Translations under genes and position numbers: made by a program
In this document: piece by piece, positions 50,319-60,510 of the stretch
Numbering within the stretch: the stretch's first letter is position 1
Layout: every line of letters begins with the position of its first letter
The notes under the pieces: model-generated
Told to the model about the DNA's origin: nothing
What the model saw: only the letters and a program-made list of their open reading frames with translations
Databases searched by the model: none
Assembly: GCF_022512515.1 (NCBI RefSeq)
Contig: NZ_JAKWBK010000001.1
Span: forward strand, 558,001-622,000
Source of the DNA: Paraniabella hibiscisoli
Lineage (GTDB): Bacteria > Bacteroidota > Bacteroidia > Chitinophagales > Chitinophagaceae
DNA: 64,000 bases
Reading direction: 5' to 3'

Positions 50319-51334
50319 TTACAAAACTTCCTCCACTACAGGTAGCACTCTTGGTTGTACAGTTTTTACCGCCTTCGCAATTTCCCTGATATGATCGGGT
50401 GTAGTGCCGCAGCACCCTCCTACAATGTTCACAAAACCCTGGTTGGCCCAATCATCGAGAAAAGCGGCCGTTTGTTCAGGCAATTCATCATACTCACCCA
50501 TTGCGTTGGGCAAGCCGGCATTAGGATAAGCAGATACATAACAACCCGCAATCTGCGATAACTCTTCTACGTGCGACCTCATTTCCTGGGCGCCTAAGGC
50601 ACAATTAAGGCCGATACTTAATGGATTGGCATGTGCTACAGAAATATAAAAGGCCTCCAGTGTTTGTCCGCTTAAAGTACGGCCGGATGCATCTGTGATG
50701 GTACCGCTGATCATAATCTCACACTCCGACCCCGGATGTTCTCTGAAGTATTTCTTTGCCGAAAATATAGCGGCTTTCGCATTCAGCGTATCGAAAATGG
50801 TTTCTATTAAAAGAATATCTGCACCTGCTTCTATTAATGCATTAATTTGCTCAGTGTAAGCCACTACTACTTCATCAAACGTTACTGCACGATAACCCGG
50901 ATTATTTACATCGGGAGAAAGACTTAATGTCTTATTCAACGGTCCTATTGCCCCGGCAATAAATTTCGAGCATTATCGCCGGTCTCCTGTTGAAATTCGG
51001 CAATGGCATCTTTTGCGCATTTTACAGAAGCGATATTGAGCTCATGTGCAAAAGCCTGCATATCATAATCTGCCTGTGCAATAGAAGTGCTGCTAAAGGT
51101 ATTGGTTTCGATAATATCAGAACCCGCCTGCAAATATTCTTTATGAATGGCCTTAATAATATCAGGGCAGGTAATACTTAAAAGGTCGTTATTGCCCTTC
51201 ACGTCTGTATGCCAGTCTTTAAAGCGATCGCCCCTGTAATCTTCTTCGGTAAGTTTATAGCGTTGAATCATGGTACCCATAGCACCATCAAGTACTAATA
51301 TCTTTTCATTCAATAAGTTTCTTATTGTACTCAT
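50319..51334 (-). CDS. Homocysteine S-methyltransferase, N-terminal part of split methionine synthase, frameshifted
   Basis: About 338 residues. The homocysteine- and zinc-binding barrel of methionine synthase: [15 protein letters not shown], the first zinc ligand in [11 protein letters not shown] and the paired ligands in [12 protein letters not shown] one-base indel near 50955 breaks it; repair gives [20 protein letters not shown] 51332-51334 ([15 protein letters not shown]) is preferred over the TTG at 51358. It acts with the C-terminal part encoded at 46521-49204; the split arrangement is known in other Bacteroidota. Transcription seems to run through the DUF1016 gene. Confidence 0.92.
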
Positions 51335-51404
51335 TCGTAACCATTTAAATTTTTGCAATATTGAACTAGCTGTAAACGCTGGAACCAGGAGATTGGATCT
51401 TACG

Positions 51405-51442
51405 TTTATTAGTTCATTTTTTTACGCAGGGTGAACAATAAA
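51405..51442 (-). promoter_or_regulatory. Hairpin in the 5' leader of the methionine synthase operon
   Basis: TTTATT-A-GTTCA (51405-51416) pairs with TGAACAATAAA (51432-51442), 11 bp with one bulged base, 63 bases before the gene start. It is not followed by a U run on the coding strand. I do not recognise a SAM or cobalamin riboswitch in this 250-base gap. Confidence 0.4.
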
Positions 51443-51558
51443 CAAATCCGCCTGCGGTATGCAAAGTTACGGCAAAAGTCAAAAATTTGGGCAGTGTGGT
51501 AATCTATAGATTAAAACACTAAAAATTATTTAAGTAGTAGTGCAAAACACTAAAAACC

Positions 51559-51588
51559 AATAGCCAGGTGCATACGCACTTGGCTATT
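51559..51588 (-). terminator. Terminator of the TonB-receptor operon
   Basis: A 13-bp stem (51559-51571 with 51576-51588, one G-U) with a four-base loop, followed on the minus strand by GGTTTTTAG. It lies 21 bases after the receptor gene stop. Confidence 0.75.
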
Positions 51589-51609
51589 TATCTATCAGGA
51601 AAAAGAAGT

Positions 51610-54560
51610 TTAGTTACGGCCCCGCATACCGCCGCCACCACCACCGCCAAAACCGCCGCCGCCTGAGCCTCGCCTTTCAAAGTTGCGGCGCTCCCCGCCT
51701 CCGCCTTCACCTCCTTCTCCACGACCTCCGCCACCTCTTCTGCCACCACCGCCAAATTTTCTTGGATAGTAAGAAAGCGTTACCATAAAGAATTGCTGCA
51801 AACTATTTGACACAGTAGTGCTCACATTATTTAAGCTTGACGTTGTTGTAATATTTTGATTCTTCTTCAATATGTCCATTGCAGACAACTTTACTTCGGC
51901 CTGTTTGGTTTTGAGGAAACGGTAGGTAGCGAAAGCATTCCACAAAGTGGAAGATTGACTAGTTGTATTATTAGTTACGTAGTTGATTGTAGTGCTGAAG
52001 GTAAGATCTTTTATAGGAGATAAATTCAGGTTACCTTGCGTGATATAGTTAATGGTATTCTGAGACTGCAAACTTCTGCTGCTCTGCCGGCTACTATTAG
52101 AATTAATAGCCTGTGAGGCCTGTATATTCCCAATGTCGCCTAACGTGTAAAAGACACCAAAATTATGCGTAAGATTGTTTGCAGTAGCAACATTCGGCAG
52201 GCCGTTAACGAAGTTGGGTGAAGTAGTGTTGGAGTAGTTGAGAGAATAGTTGAATTGTAATACCTTGTTATTTTTGAGCTTAAACGAAGCCCGTCCTATA
52301 AAGCCTGAATTATAGTTTCTACGGCCATCCATATTGATCAGATAAACAGTTCTTACACTCGAGCTGTCTACGAAACTACTGTCTATTATACCCCGGTTAA
52401 CCTGACTTGCGCCACCATTTAACTCAAAACTTAGGTCGGCCTTACGCGAGGGCTGTTCACGTCTGTAATTGAAACTAAAATTCAATCCATTAGTTACAGA
52501 TGGCTTCAGATTTGGATTACCTAAATTAATATTATATACATTGGTACTGGTATCAATAATGGGTCTTAATTGGTCTATGGATGGAATGGAAGGATTGGAT
52601 GAACCATTCAGATTTGCTTCTACCGTATATTTATTGAAGCGTTGATAATTATAACCCACAGATGCAGATGGTGTAAAGAAATTGAAAGAGCGGTCAATGT
52701 TCCTGTAGTCAAAATTAGATTCATTACGCTCGGTAAGGAACTGCCCCTGCACATTCGCAGCTACGTTAATATATCGGTTAAAGCGATCTGACAAACGCCT
52801 TGAAAAATTCTTAGATAAACGAAGCGATGGACGGTCTTCAATTCGGGTCACCCGGTTATTATTAGTAAGCGAATCATTGATAATATATTTTGCTGTAAGA
52901 GAGTCAAAATCACTCACTAACGTATTAGATGCTGAATTAGAAAAGGACACGTTATTGTTCAATACCATATTAATATTCCACAGACTGAAATTGCCAAATA
53001 GTAACCGCTTTAATGCGTTGTAGTTCATTCCAAGACTAGTATTAAAACTTGAGGCATCATTATTATTTTTTCTGTTATAGTACCGGCTCGCAGTGGAGGG
53101 TTCATTCGAGATAAAATCTGTTATATTTTTACTTTCACCTTCCGAACTATTAAAACTCATATTATAGTTCACTCCAAAACTTTTCAGATTGCGATCATCG
53201 TCATCCTTGTTTCTGAAAGAAGTTGAAAAGTTGAGCCCATTACTGGAATTTACAGAGTTATTTGCATTGTTACTCGAACTTACCAGGCTACCGTCGCTCT
53301 CTTTAAACCTTTCCGTCAAACCTGTTGAATTTCTTTCGCTGTTAGCAGAACTAAGATTAAGGTTTACGGAAAAATCCTTATCCTGGTCTCTTTTATTATA
53401 ACTCAAGCCGGCACTGTGGGTATTATTCTCCGATGTGCTTTGTTGTTCAGCATCCTGCAAGTACACGTTGTTTGGAGCTATAATGCGCGAATCGGTGCTG
53501 GACGTTGTCAGGTTTTGTGTGCTCCTAAAATCATAGTTTGCTCTTAGTTGATTATTAAAGCGGCTATTATTCGCCTGTGAAAAATCATATTGAAATTCTC
53601 CTCCTAAAAACAATATCCGGTTAATACCGTTACTGCCGAAGTTTGCTACATAACGGTTATTGGGGTTATAATTACGGTAAGTACTTTGCTGAAACATCTC
53701 GCGTAAACTCGCTGATTTATTGATATTATTCAAACTGGCGGCTATTCCTCCCCTCATCTTTTTGTTGTATGCCAGCCCCGACCCATCGAATTCATACCGG
53801 TCATCTGTTCCAATACCGGCTCCTGCTTTACCAAAGTACCCGAACTTCTTATCCTCTCTTAACCTGATATTCATCGTCAACATGGAGTCGGCAGGGTTGT
53901 CATCAATATTATCCTTACTATAATCGGTCTCTCTATATACCTGTATTTTTTCGATAGCATTCTTCGGCAGGTTTTGCGTAGCCATCGCAGGATCTCCAAA
54001 AAAGGTTTCCCATCCACATATACATTGTTTACTTTTCGTCCGTTAACGGTAATTGTCCCATCGCCCCACATGGTAACACCGGGAACCCTTCGCAGCATAT
54101 CCTCCACTACAGCGTTAGAGTCGAGCTTAAAAGCAGCAGGGTTGATCTCGAGGGTATCCCCGTTCATAGTAATGGGAACCACCGCTTTAACCACTACCTC
54201 ATCCATGGTGCCCTGACTCTTGGCCAGCATCAGGTTTTTAAAATTGAAGCTGCGATTGGAAGTATCTAAAGTGATCGTTTTAGAAAAAGGATTATACCCT
54301 GTAAAAGAGAAGTTGATATTAACCGGCGTAAAGAAAGGTATATCATTAAACGTAAAAGCACCATCCTCCCCTGTTATGTGATAATTCACCAGAGAAGAGT
54401 CTGACTTCTTATACAATGTTATTGTTACAGATTGCAGCGCATAATCATCGGCTGAATCTTTTACAATACCTGTGATAGATCCGCTACGCGTAGAATCTTT
54501 TTGAGCTGATAGTAAAGAGGGCAAAAGAGCTATAAGCATTGCAGTTAATAGTATCCGCAT
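51610..54560 (-). CDS. TonB-dependent receptor-like outer membrane protein with Gly-rich tail, frameshifted
   Basis: About 980 residues. Signal peptide, carboxypeptidase-like domain (GSITGIVKDSADDYALQSVT), plug-like domain (MLRRVPGVTMWGDGTITVNG) and a 22-strand-type barrel of the outer-membrane beta-barrel 3 family. The frame changes near 53995, joining the plug (VDGKPF) to the barrel part (MATQNLPKNAIEKIQVYRET). The barrel is followed by an unusual Gly/Arg tail of about 45 residues (GGGGRRGGGGRGEGGEGG and beyond). The ATG overlaps the stop of the propeller gene (TAATG), so the two are coupled. The substrate is unknown. Confidence 0.85.
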
Positions 54561-55804
54561 TATCCGATTTTATTTTTAGGTTTTAACTGAATGATAACCG
54601 GATTATCTGTACGGGTACCCTTTTCAAAATATTGTTTGATGGCTGGCTTATACTCCGGATTTTTAGCCTGGTTATTATCTCTGTTCTGAAACATGGTTGA
54701 TGACGAAGCGCTCGTATATAAATAGTCGCCATCGCTGTATTGAATACTGCCCGACAGTACTGGTAAAAAAGCATTGGTACTATCAGCGCTTATTTTACCC
54801 GTTGCATAAAACCGGTTGGTAGATTCATCAAACAGGAAGTTGCGGTCTCGTGGGCTACGGTTGTAGTCGAGCGAGAAAAACAGGTAATGTTGCAGCTGGT
54901 AAACTCCGTAAAGCCGCCATACAAAGCTCCCGTTTTGCTCACGATATAGATCAAAGTCATTTTTAGACCGGAAAGGATTCGCAAAGAAAGCTTTCGACAA
55001 AGAGTTCTCAAATGGTAATATCAATGTATATAAAAGGGATGTACTGTCCGTTGTTAATTTATATATACCATAGTTGTAGGGGCGGGTAAATAATAGCGAT
55101 CCAGGGTCACTGGTAGGAAAAAAGACACTTGTTCGGGCTTAAAATAGTAAGCATCGTTTCTTTTATTGTAAGGAAAATACTGGTTGATATTTCTTTCTCC
55201 ATCATAGATCTTTAGCTCATATTCGGTTTGATCAGCAAACTTACGATTCGCAAATATGTAGCTATAAGCCCATTGATTTCCATTAAATATCGTAGGATCA
55301 ACAAGAGACAGGCTAAACCCTTTTAACCGTTGAATTTTTTCCTTATGAATATCGTCCAGGTCATAGTAAGCCGACCAGGTGAATCTTGCAAAAGATTTGT
55401 TTGTTGGATCCTCCATCATTTTCTCTACTTCGGCGGGTGAGAAATTGTAATTCTTATTACTGCCGGAGATGAAGATGGCATTCCTTGATTTGTCTAACTG
55501 AATCGACTTAATGGTACAGTTAGGTGGACGGTATTTTTTATAAACTTCCCCTTCTTGTCAAAAAAGTAAATAAAGTTCGTATCGGCATCCCAAATAATAA
55601 AATATTTATCAGATACTAATAACTGTTTTATCCGGCCAAAAATACTTTTTTGGTTGTTTCGAGGGGTATATAGTCTATTTCCTCGAATACCTTCGATACA
55701 TTAGCCCCCGATGCAAAACCTGGCTGAAAATACAGTTCCTTTCCGTTTTGGCCCATAGCGGCATAACATGCAGCCAGGCAAAAAATCGTTATCCATTTTC
55801 TCAT
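54560..55804 (-). CDS. 6-bladed beta-propeller protein, frameshifted several times
   Basis: About 410 residues with a signal peptide (MRKWITIFCLAACYAAMGQ; ATG 55802-55804). The opening SKVFEEIDYIPLETTKKVF is the signature start of the Bacteroidota 6-bladed propeller family (BF3222-like). The later segments (MMEDPTNKSFARFTWSAYYD, then YFPYNKRNDAYYFKPEQVSF) and C-terminus (MFQNRDNNQAKNPEYKPAIK) are also typical. At least three frame shifts are needed (near 55625, 55540 and 55040). Its stop overlaps the start of the TonB-receptor gene. It is likely a surface partner of that receptor (inference). Confidence 0.75.
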
Positions 55805-55912
55805 AACCCCTTTGACGTTGGAAAAATCAATTTCCTGCAATTTTTAATTGAAAAACCGATATTAATTATCAGTTTGACTATTAAAAGATTAAAAGGTTTA
55901 AAAAAATAAAAA

Positions 55913-55938
55913 AGGCCCGCTGTAAAAACAGCACGCCT
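55913..55938 (-). terminator. Terminator of the second TonB-receptor gene
   Basis: An imperfect hairpin of AGGC..GCTGT with ACAGC..GCCT around AAAA, followed on the minus strand by a long T-rich run. It lies 60 bases after the corrected receptor stop. Confidence 0.7.
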
Positions 55939-55997
55939 ATAATCGATTGCCAAAATAAAAAATATATGAAAAACCTAAAAGGTAATAAACGATGCTA

Positions 55998-58582
55998 TTA
56001 GTTAAAAGCATAGCTCAGGGTCACACCGAAAGTACGGGGATCACCCAAAACGCGGCGTAATGTCCTGCGTTACCACCTGCAGGTAACAATTGTTCAAAAT
56101 AGCCTTTATCTAAGAGGTTACGTCCCCAGGCGAAAGCAGAGAATCCTTTTGTAGCTCTAAATCCAAGTCTCGCATTCACCAGTCCATAACCGGCTACATT
56201 TAAATAGGCCGATGGAGAAGGGCTGGAAGAAAAACCTGAACGGGCAAAGAAATCAGCTCCTATAAAGAAACGGTTAGCTCTTCCGAATAAAGACGATGGT
56301 GTGGAATATTCACCGCCTAAAGAACCTGCCCATTTGGAAATACCTGGTATTGCACCACCAGAAATATCCTTAAATGCTACCTGTACATTTTCTGCATTGG
56401 TAGCTCCTGTTTCCTCCAATGGTAAAGGGGCATTTGTGAATTTTACATAAATACCTTCAGAATAAGCCAAGGCCCCGTAGAAATTAAAGTGATGATTCAG
56501 GCGGTAAGATGCATCTGCTTCGATACCTCTTACACGCACTTTATCTGCATTAGCAATATACCCCCTGTTTACACCCAGCTCAGCCGATTGTACGTTGGTC
56601 TGGTAATCTTTAATATCAGAGTTATAAGCTGCTATATTGAAGGTAAGATCTGCAGTCAGGCTCGTTTTAACACCCACTTCATAATGCTTGGTATATTCAG
56701 GTCTGATAACCGCCAGGTCTGTTGCAGGTTGTCCGTTCACTGTTGGCAAACCTGCCACATTTACACCTACCGGTTTATAGCTGGTAGAAAAAGTACCGAA
56801 AGCATTTATTTTTCTTGAAGGCCTGTAAGCCACTGTTACCTGGTAGGTAGCATTACGCTCATAAGCATCTGCCTCATAAAACTGGTTGCTGTATACTCCA
56901 TTTTTTAATGCCAGTAGCGCAGCATCTGTTGTTTGTAAACCACCGTAGGTTTTACGATCATATACAACCTGTTTTTCATCATAATTCAATCGTATGCCTG
57001 GCTGAATATGGAAATGATCAATAAACTCCCAATCTACGTTAGCGAATACCGCAGCACTTTTAGAGCGAATAGATGAATTCGTTTTTATACCATAGCCTTC
57101 GAAGAGACCCGGAGTTTTCCAAAGTGCGCTGGTAGAGCTTTGTGAAAAGCGCCACTGATCGCGACCAGACTCTTCTGTTCCGTCAATTTTCACCTCCTGC
57201 CCCAGGTAAAACACCCCAATAACACCGCTCAGCCTGTCTGTAATATCGCCGGCATACCTGATCTCCTGGGAGATATTTTTATGTTTGGCAGGGTTTTGAG
57301 ATTTAGCCAAAGCCTGTAGGCCTGTAAAATCCCTGTCATTAGATGGATCCCAGTTCCAATAACGCCATGCTGTAGTAGCAGTAAGTGTACCTGGTCCTAT
57401 CTTACTATCGATATTAACAGATGCGCCTCCGATTTCATTACCTGAGTTCCATGGTGTATCATGATCGATCACGCGCATAAAAGCGTCTACCTGACCTGCT
57501 TTATTAATGTTGGGCAAGGTATAATTCAGGTCAGAAGTTATCGCGTTAAACTGCCTGTAAGCTGGTCTTTTTGTTGTAACAACACCTGCTACCACCTGTG
57601 CATAACCATCAGGTCTCTGCTTATTATATTCACCCGCTAAAGTAACAGATGTATTGTCTGAAACATTATACAGGAACTGTGTACGTAGTCCTAAATTGTT
57701 GATATCATTTGTATATTTATCCGTGGCGATATTGTGCACTGTTCCGTCTCTTTGTGTTCCGGAGAAAGACACCCGGGCTGCCAATCTTTTGGTTAGTGGG
57801 CCTGTTACTGAGGCTTTAGCCTGTATAAATCCGAAGTTACCGTAGCTTACTTCGAGATTACCGCCTGGTACAAAACTTGGCTTGCGTGTAGTAATATTAA
57901 TAGCACCGGAAGTAGTGTTTTTACCAAATAATGTTCCCTGCGGACCTCTCAATACCTCTATTCTTTCAATGTCTACAAAATCAAGTGTGGCAACCGCAGG
58001 ACGTGCATAATACACTCCATCTACATAGTAACCCACACCCGGATCCAAACCGTCGTTAGTAAGGCCGAACGGAGAACCTAAACCACGTATATTAATACCG
58101 GTATTTCTTGGGTTGGAAGTATACATCTGTAAAGAAGGTACAATCTCTTTCACACGGGTAACGTTAAATGCACCCGATTCCTCGATCTGTTTACCACCTA
58201 CTACTGATACATTAATAGGCACATCCTGTAATACCTCGCGGCGACGCCTGGAAGTAATAACAACGGTATCTGTCTGGTATAATACCTGCAGTTTCACGAT
58301 AAGCGAATCCTGAAGATTTCTGACTGCTATATTTCGTATTGCATAATTAACTGATGATACCGTAACGGTGAAAGGCACTTTAGGAACCTGTGATAAAGTA
58401 AAAATACCTGCACCATCAGTTGTTGTACCCTGTGTAGTACCTTTAATTACTACGCTCGCCCCTGGAAGAGGATCATTATTTTCGTTGACTACTTTACCAG
58501 CCAGCTGTGCATTTGCCAGCAACGGCAGAAAGGCTAAAATAAGTAATGTTAGTTTTAATTGGCTCGATTGTTTTTGTTTCAT
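55998..58582 (-). CDS. TonB-dependent receptor, frameshifted at the last strand
   Basis: About 860 residues from ATG 58580-58582 (MKQKQSSQLKLTLLILAFLP). Signal peptide, carboxypeptidase-like domain (AGKVVNENNDPLPGASVVIK), plug with YYVDGVYYARP and IEVLRGPQGTLFGKNTTSGA, and a C-terminal barrel. The frame as read ends at 56021. A one-base shift there gives VLGDPRTFGVTLSYAFN, a proper last strand ending in an aromatic-Asn, with stop 55998-56000. The barrel resembles FecA-like siderophore receptors, but the upstream poly-Cys leader and nearby cysteine genes suggest that a sulfur compound is imported (inference). Confidence 0.9.
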
Positions 58583-58663
58583 TGTTCTGTGCTTTGATAA
58601 ATTCTGGTGATATAGAGCTTGCATGCCCGGCGTATCGATTATTAAAAAAATGGGCTTTTACAA

Positions 58664-58684
58664 AGTCTATTATTTATGTAGACT
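58664..58684 (-). promoter_or_regulatory. Palindrome 2 in the leader of the TonB-receptor gene
   Basis: AGTCTA at 58664-58669 and TAGACT at 58679-58684, nine bases apart. On the minus strand it reads ATTAGTCTAC at its 5' side, the same ten bases as one arm of the promoter palindrome at 58820-58845. It lies between the leader ORF and the receptor ATG and is followed by CCCATTTTTTT on the minus strand, so it could be an operator or part of a weak attenuator hairpin. Confidence 0.5.
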
Positions 58685-58712
58685 AATATTATAAAAAATA
58701 GTTGGTCTTGTA

Positions 58713-58784
58713 TTAACAGCAACAACAGCTTTTACCTGAAAAGGCGCTACAACAACAACTCTTATAATACTCTTGTGTGTACAT
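58713..58784 (-). CDS. Poly-cysteine leader peptide (candidate cysteine attenuator)
   Basis: A 23-residue ORF from ATG 58782-58784 to TAA 58713-58715. It encodes Met-Tyr-Thr-Gln-Glu-Tyr-Tyr-Lys-Ser, three Cys (10-12), Ser-Ala-Phe-Ser-Gly-Lys-Ser and four Cys (20-23). Seven of 23 codons are Cys, the last directly before the stop. It begins about 12 bases after the expected transcription start of a promoter with a perfect TATATTTG box and lies 131 bases before the TonB-receptor ATG. The layout is that of an attenuator leader that stalls ribosomes when charged tRNA-Cys is short. Similar poly-Cys short ORFs act this way in mycobacteria (established); the role here is inference. Confidence 0.6.
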   Translation of the reverse strand: MYTQEYYKSCCCSAFSGKSCCCC

Positions 58785-58801
58785 ATTTTTTAAACTGAGT
58801 G

Positions 58802-58835
58802 CAAATATAGGGGCTCTAAATTAGTCCACAAAAAA
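58802..58835 (-). promoter_or_regulatory. Promoter of the leader ORF and TonB receptor
   Basis: On the minus strand TATATTTG (58802-58809) matches the Bacteroidota -7 consensus exactly. TTTTTTG (about 58829-58835) lies 19 bases upstream as the -33 element. The -33 element sits inside the palindrome at 58820-58845. Confidence 0.65.
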
Positions 58836-58845
58836 GTAGACTAAT
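58820..58845. promoter_or_regulatory. Palindrome 1 overlapping the -33 element
   Basis: Minus-strand ATTAGTCTAC, six T, GTGGACTAAT: two 10-base arms with one mismatch. It overlaps the -33 box and shares ATTAGTCTAC with the palindrome at 58664-58684, so it is a good candidate operator for a dimeric regulator. Confidence 0.55.
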
Positions 58846-58992
58846 TTTTAAAAAATTCCTTTTTATAGGATAATAAGTCCATATGCATCTCCAACTGCTC
58901 AAAAGCTAGCTTTAGTTTCTTTTTCATGTACGTTAGATTTAATGTTATTTGATGTGATTGCAATCGTTGTTTTACAAATTTGTTGAATTAAA

Positions 58993-59253
58993 CTAAATTA
59001 TCCTTTCCATCATTAAGTTCTTTTTGGCGTTGCGAAATAGCCATTGATAAAAAAATAGAAATAAAGGAACTGTTAGAAGCCCTTTAGCGCCTTTTAAAAT
59101 AAATATACACATAAATAGTCCTATCAAAGAGCCACCAATAATAGTATAAAGTCCTTTTTTGTTGCGAAAAATCCATAATTTCTTTCAATTTTGCCCTCTA
59201 TAGTTGCGTTATATTTATTTATACTCTTTAGAATCTGCCTGTAGCCTTCCGTG
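58993..59253 (-). pseudogene. 3' part of a membrane-protein gene interrupted by the IS3 element
   Basis: On the minus strand, beginning directly at the left IS end, TEGYRQILKSINKYNATIEG and ERNYGFFATKK lead, after a one-base shift in an A run near 59158, into membrane segments (GLYTIIGGSLIGLFMCIFIL and LLTVPLFLFFYQWLF) and end MMERII at TAG 58993-58995. The 5' part is at 60511-60953 on the other side of the IS. Together they would encode a membrane protein of about 235 residues with four hydrophobic segments and a PH-like middle; no family is recognised. Confidence 0.6.
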
Positions 59254-59307
59254 TTTTTAGGACAGTTGAAGATTAGACTTGAATAAGTTAATTTTAAACT
59301 GTCAGAT

Positions 59308-59573
59308 ATGAAAAAGCAAAGATTTAGCGAGACGCAAATAGCGTCGATTTTAAAGCAGTACGAAGGTGGCCGCGAGGCCCTGGAGCTGTGTCGGGAGCAT
59401 GGCATAAGCAAAGCAACATTGTATAACTGGCGTAAGAAGTATGCCGGCATGGATTCCAGCCATATCAGAGAGCTCAAGGCTCTTCAGGACGAGAACCGCC
59501 GCCTTAAACAAATGTATGCAGAGTTGATGCTTGATCATCAGCTTGCCAAACACATTATCGAAAAAAGTTATAA
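59308..59573 (+). CDS. IS3-family transposase OrfA
   Basis: About 88 residues. An HTH of the transposase-8 type (FSETQIASILKQYEGGREAL, CREHGISKATLYNWRKKYAG) followed by a leucine-zipper-like helix (ELKALQDENRRLKQMYAELM). As read, the frame continues to 59613, but adding one A to the A6 run at 59561-59566 gives the usual OrfA end IIEKKL with stop TAA 59571-59573. That change also places orfB in the -1 frame across an A7 slippery site, the normal IS3 programmed frameshift. Confidence 0.88.
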
Positions 59574-60496
59574 AGCCCTGTCAAAAACGAGAGCTGGCGG
59601 AATCTGTAATTAAAGAACAATCCATTAGTGTTGGCAGGGCTTGCAGAGTAATTCATTTGCAACGCTCTCTTTGGTATTATCGAAGTGGTAAGGATGATAG
59701 CGCCATTATCGATAAGCTTAGTTCTTTGGCGGATCGTTTTCCAACACGAGGTTTTGATAAGTACTATGCGATCATCCGCATTGAAGGAAACAAATGGGCC
59801 AGAAGCCGTGTGCTACGTGTGTATCGTGAGATGAACCTGTGCAGGCGCAGAAGGCATAAGAAAAGGCTTCCCTCACGAATCAAAGAACCGCTTCAAAAGC
59901 AATTACTGCCCAACCAAAGTTACAGTATGGACTTCATGTCTGATAGCCTGGTGAGCGGTAGAAAATTGCGCATATTTAAGGTGGTGGATGACTGTACGAG
60001 AGAGTCACTTGCAGTATGGTGCGATTATTCTATCACCGGTCAGAAAGTAACTGAGATACTGGAGCAGATCACTGCAGAAAGAGGAAAGCCTCTTCAAGTA
60101 AGAGTAGACAATGGGCCAGAGTTCACCGGAAAAGCTTTTAGTGAATGGTGCAGTGATCGATCAATAATTATTAAATACATACAACCCGGCAAGCCGATGC
60201 AAAATGCCTATATAGAAAGATTAAACAGAACATACAGAGAAGATGTGCTAGATGCGTATTTGTTTGAATCATTAGAGGAACTCAGAATACTCAGCGATGA
60301 GTGGCAGCATGGCTACAACCACCTAATGCCGCATCAATCGTTAAACAATCAAACGCCGGCAAAGGCCCATCAGTCGGCCCTGCCGGGGGCACTTCATTTA
60401 AAACATATGACTGAACGGCAACAGCAGAACCCTGATCAACCATTTAACCAACAATCATATATTTTAAATGAACAATCACCAATTTGTCTAACTTAG
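59567..60496 (+). CDS. IS3-family transposase OrfB (DDE integrase)
   Basis: About 310 residues, made as an OrfAB fusion by frameshifting. An HTH_21-type region (RFPTRGFDKYYAIIR) precedes the rve integrase core. The catalytic acids are in SYSMDFMSD, RVDNGPEFTG and, 35 residues on, the Glu of YIERLNRTYREDVLDAY. The frame is intact, so the element may be active. No ATG is needed because expression is through OrfA. Confidence 0.9.
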   Translation, partial: VIKPCQKRELAESVIKEQSISVGRACRVIHLQRSLWYYRSGKDDSAIIDKLSSLADRFPTRGFDKYYAIIRIEGNKWARSRVLRVYREMNLCRRRRHKKRLPSRIKEPLQKQLLPNQSYSMDFMSDSLVSGRKLRIFKVVDDCTRESLAVWCDYSITGQKVTEILEQITAERGKPLQVRVDNGPEFTGKAFSEWCSDRSIIIKYIQPGKPMQNAYIERLNRTYREDVLDAYLFESLEELRILSDEWQHGYNHLMPHQSLNNQTPAKAHQSALPGALHLKHMTERQQQNPDQPFNQQSYILNEQSPICLT

Positions 60497-60510
60497 ACCT
60501 GTCCTAAAAA

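Larger units (their letters stand above)
59254..60510 (+). mobile_element. IS3-family insertion sequence (about 1257 bp)
   Basis: The ends are inverted repeats, TTTTTAGGACAG at 59254-59265 and CTGTCCTAAAAA at 60499-60510, with further partial match (TTAGAC) inside. The element carries orfA and orfB with a slippery A run between them. It splits a minus-strand membrane-protein gene. A clean target duplication is not visible (flanks CGTG and TGAT), which may reflect base-call errors in the A/T runs at the ends. Confidence 0.88.

Noticed and set aside
51359-51609. SAM or cobalamin riboswitch upstream of methionine synthase
   Set aside because: Expected, but none of the conserved core sequences could be found; only an 11-bp hairpin and the neighbouring terminator are present.
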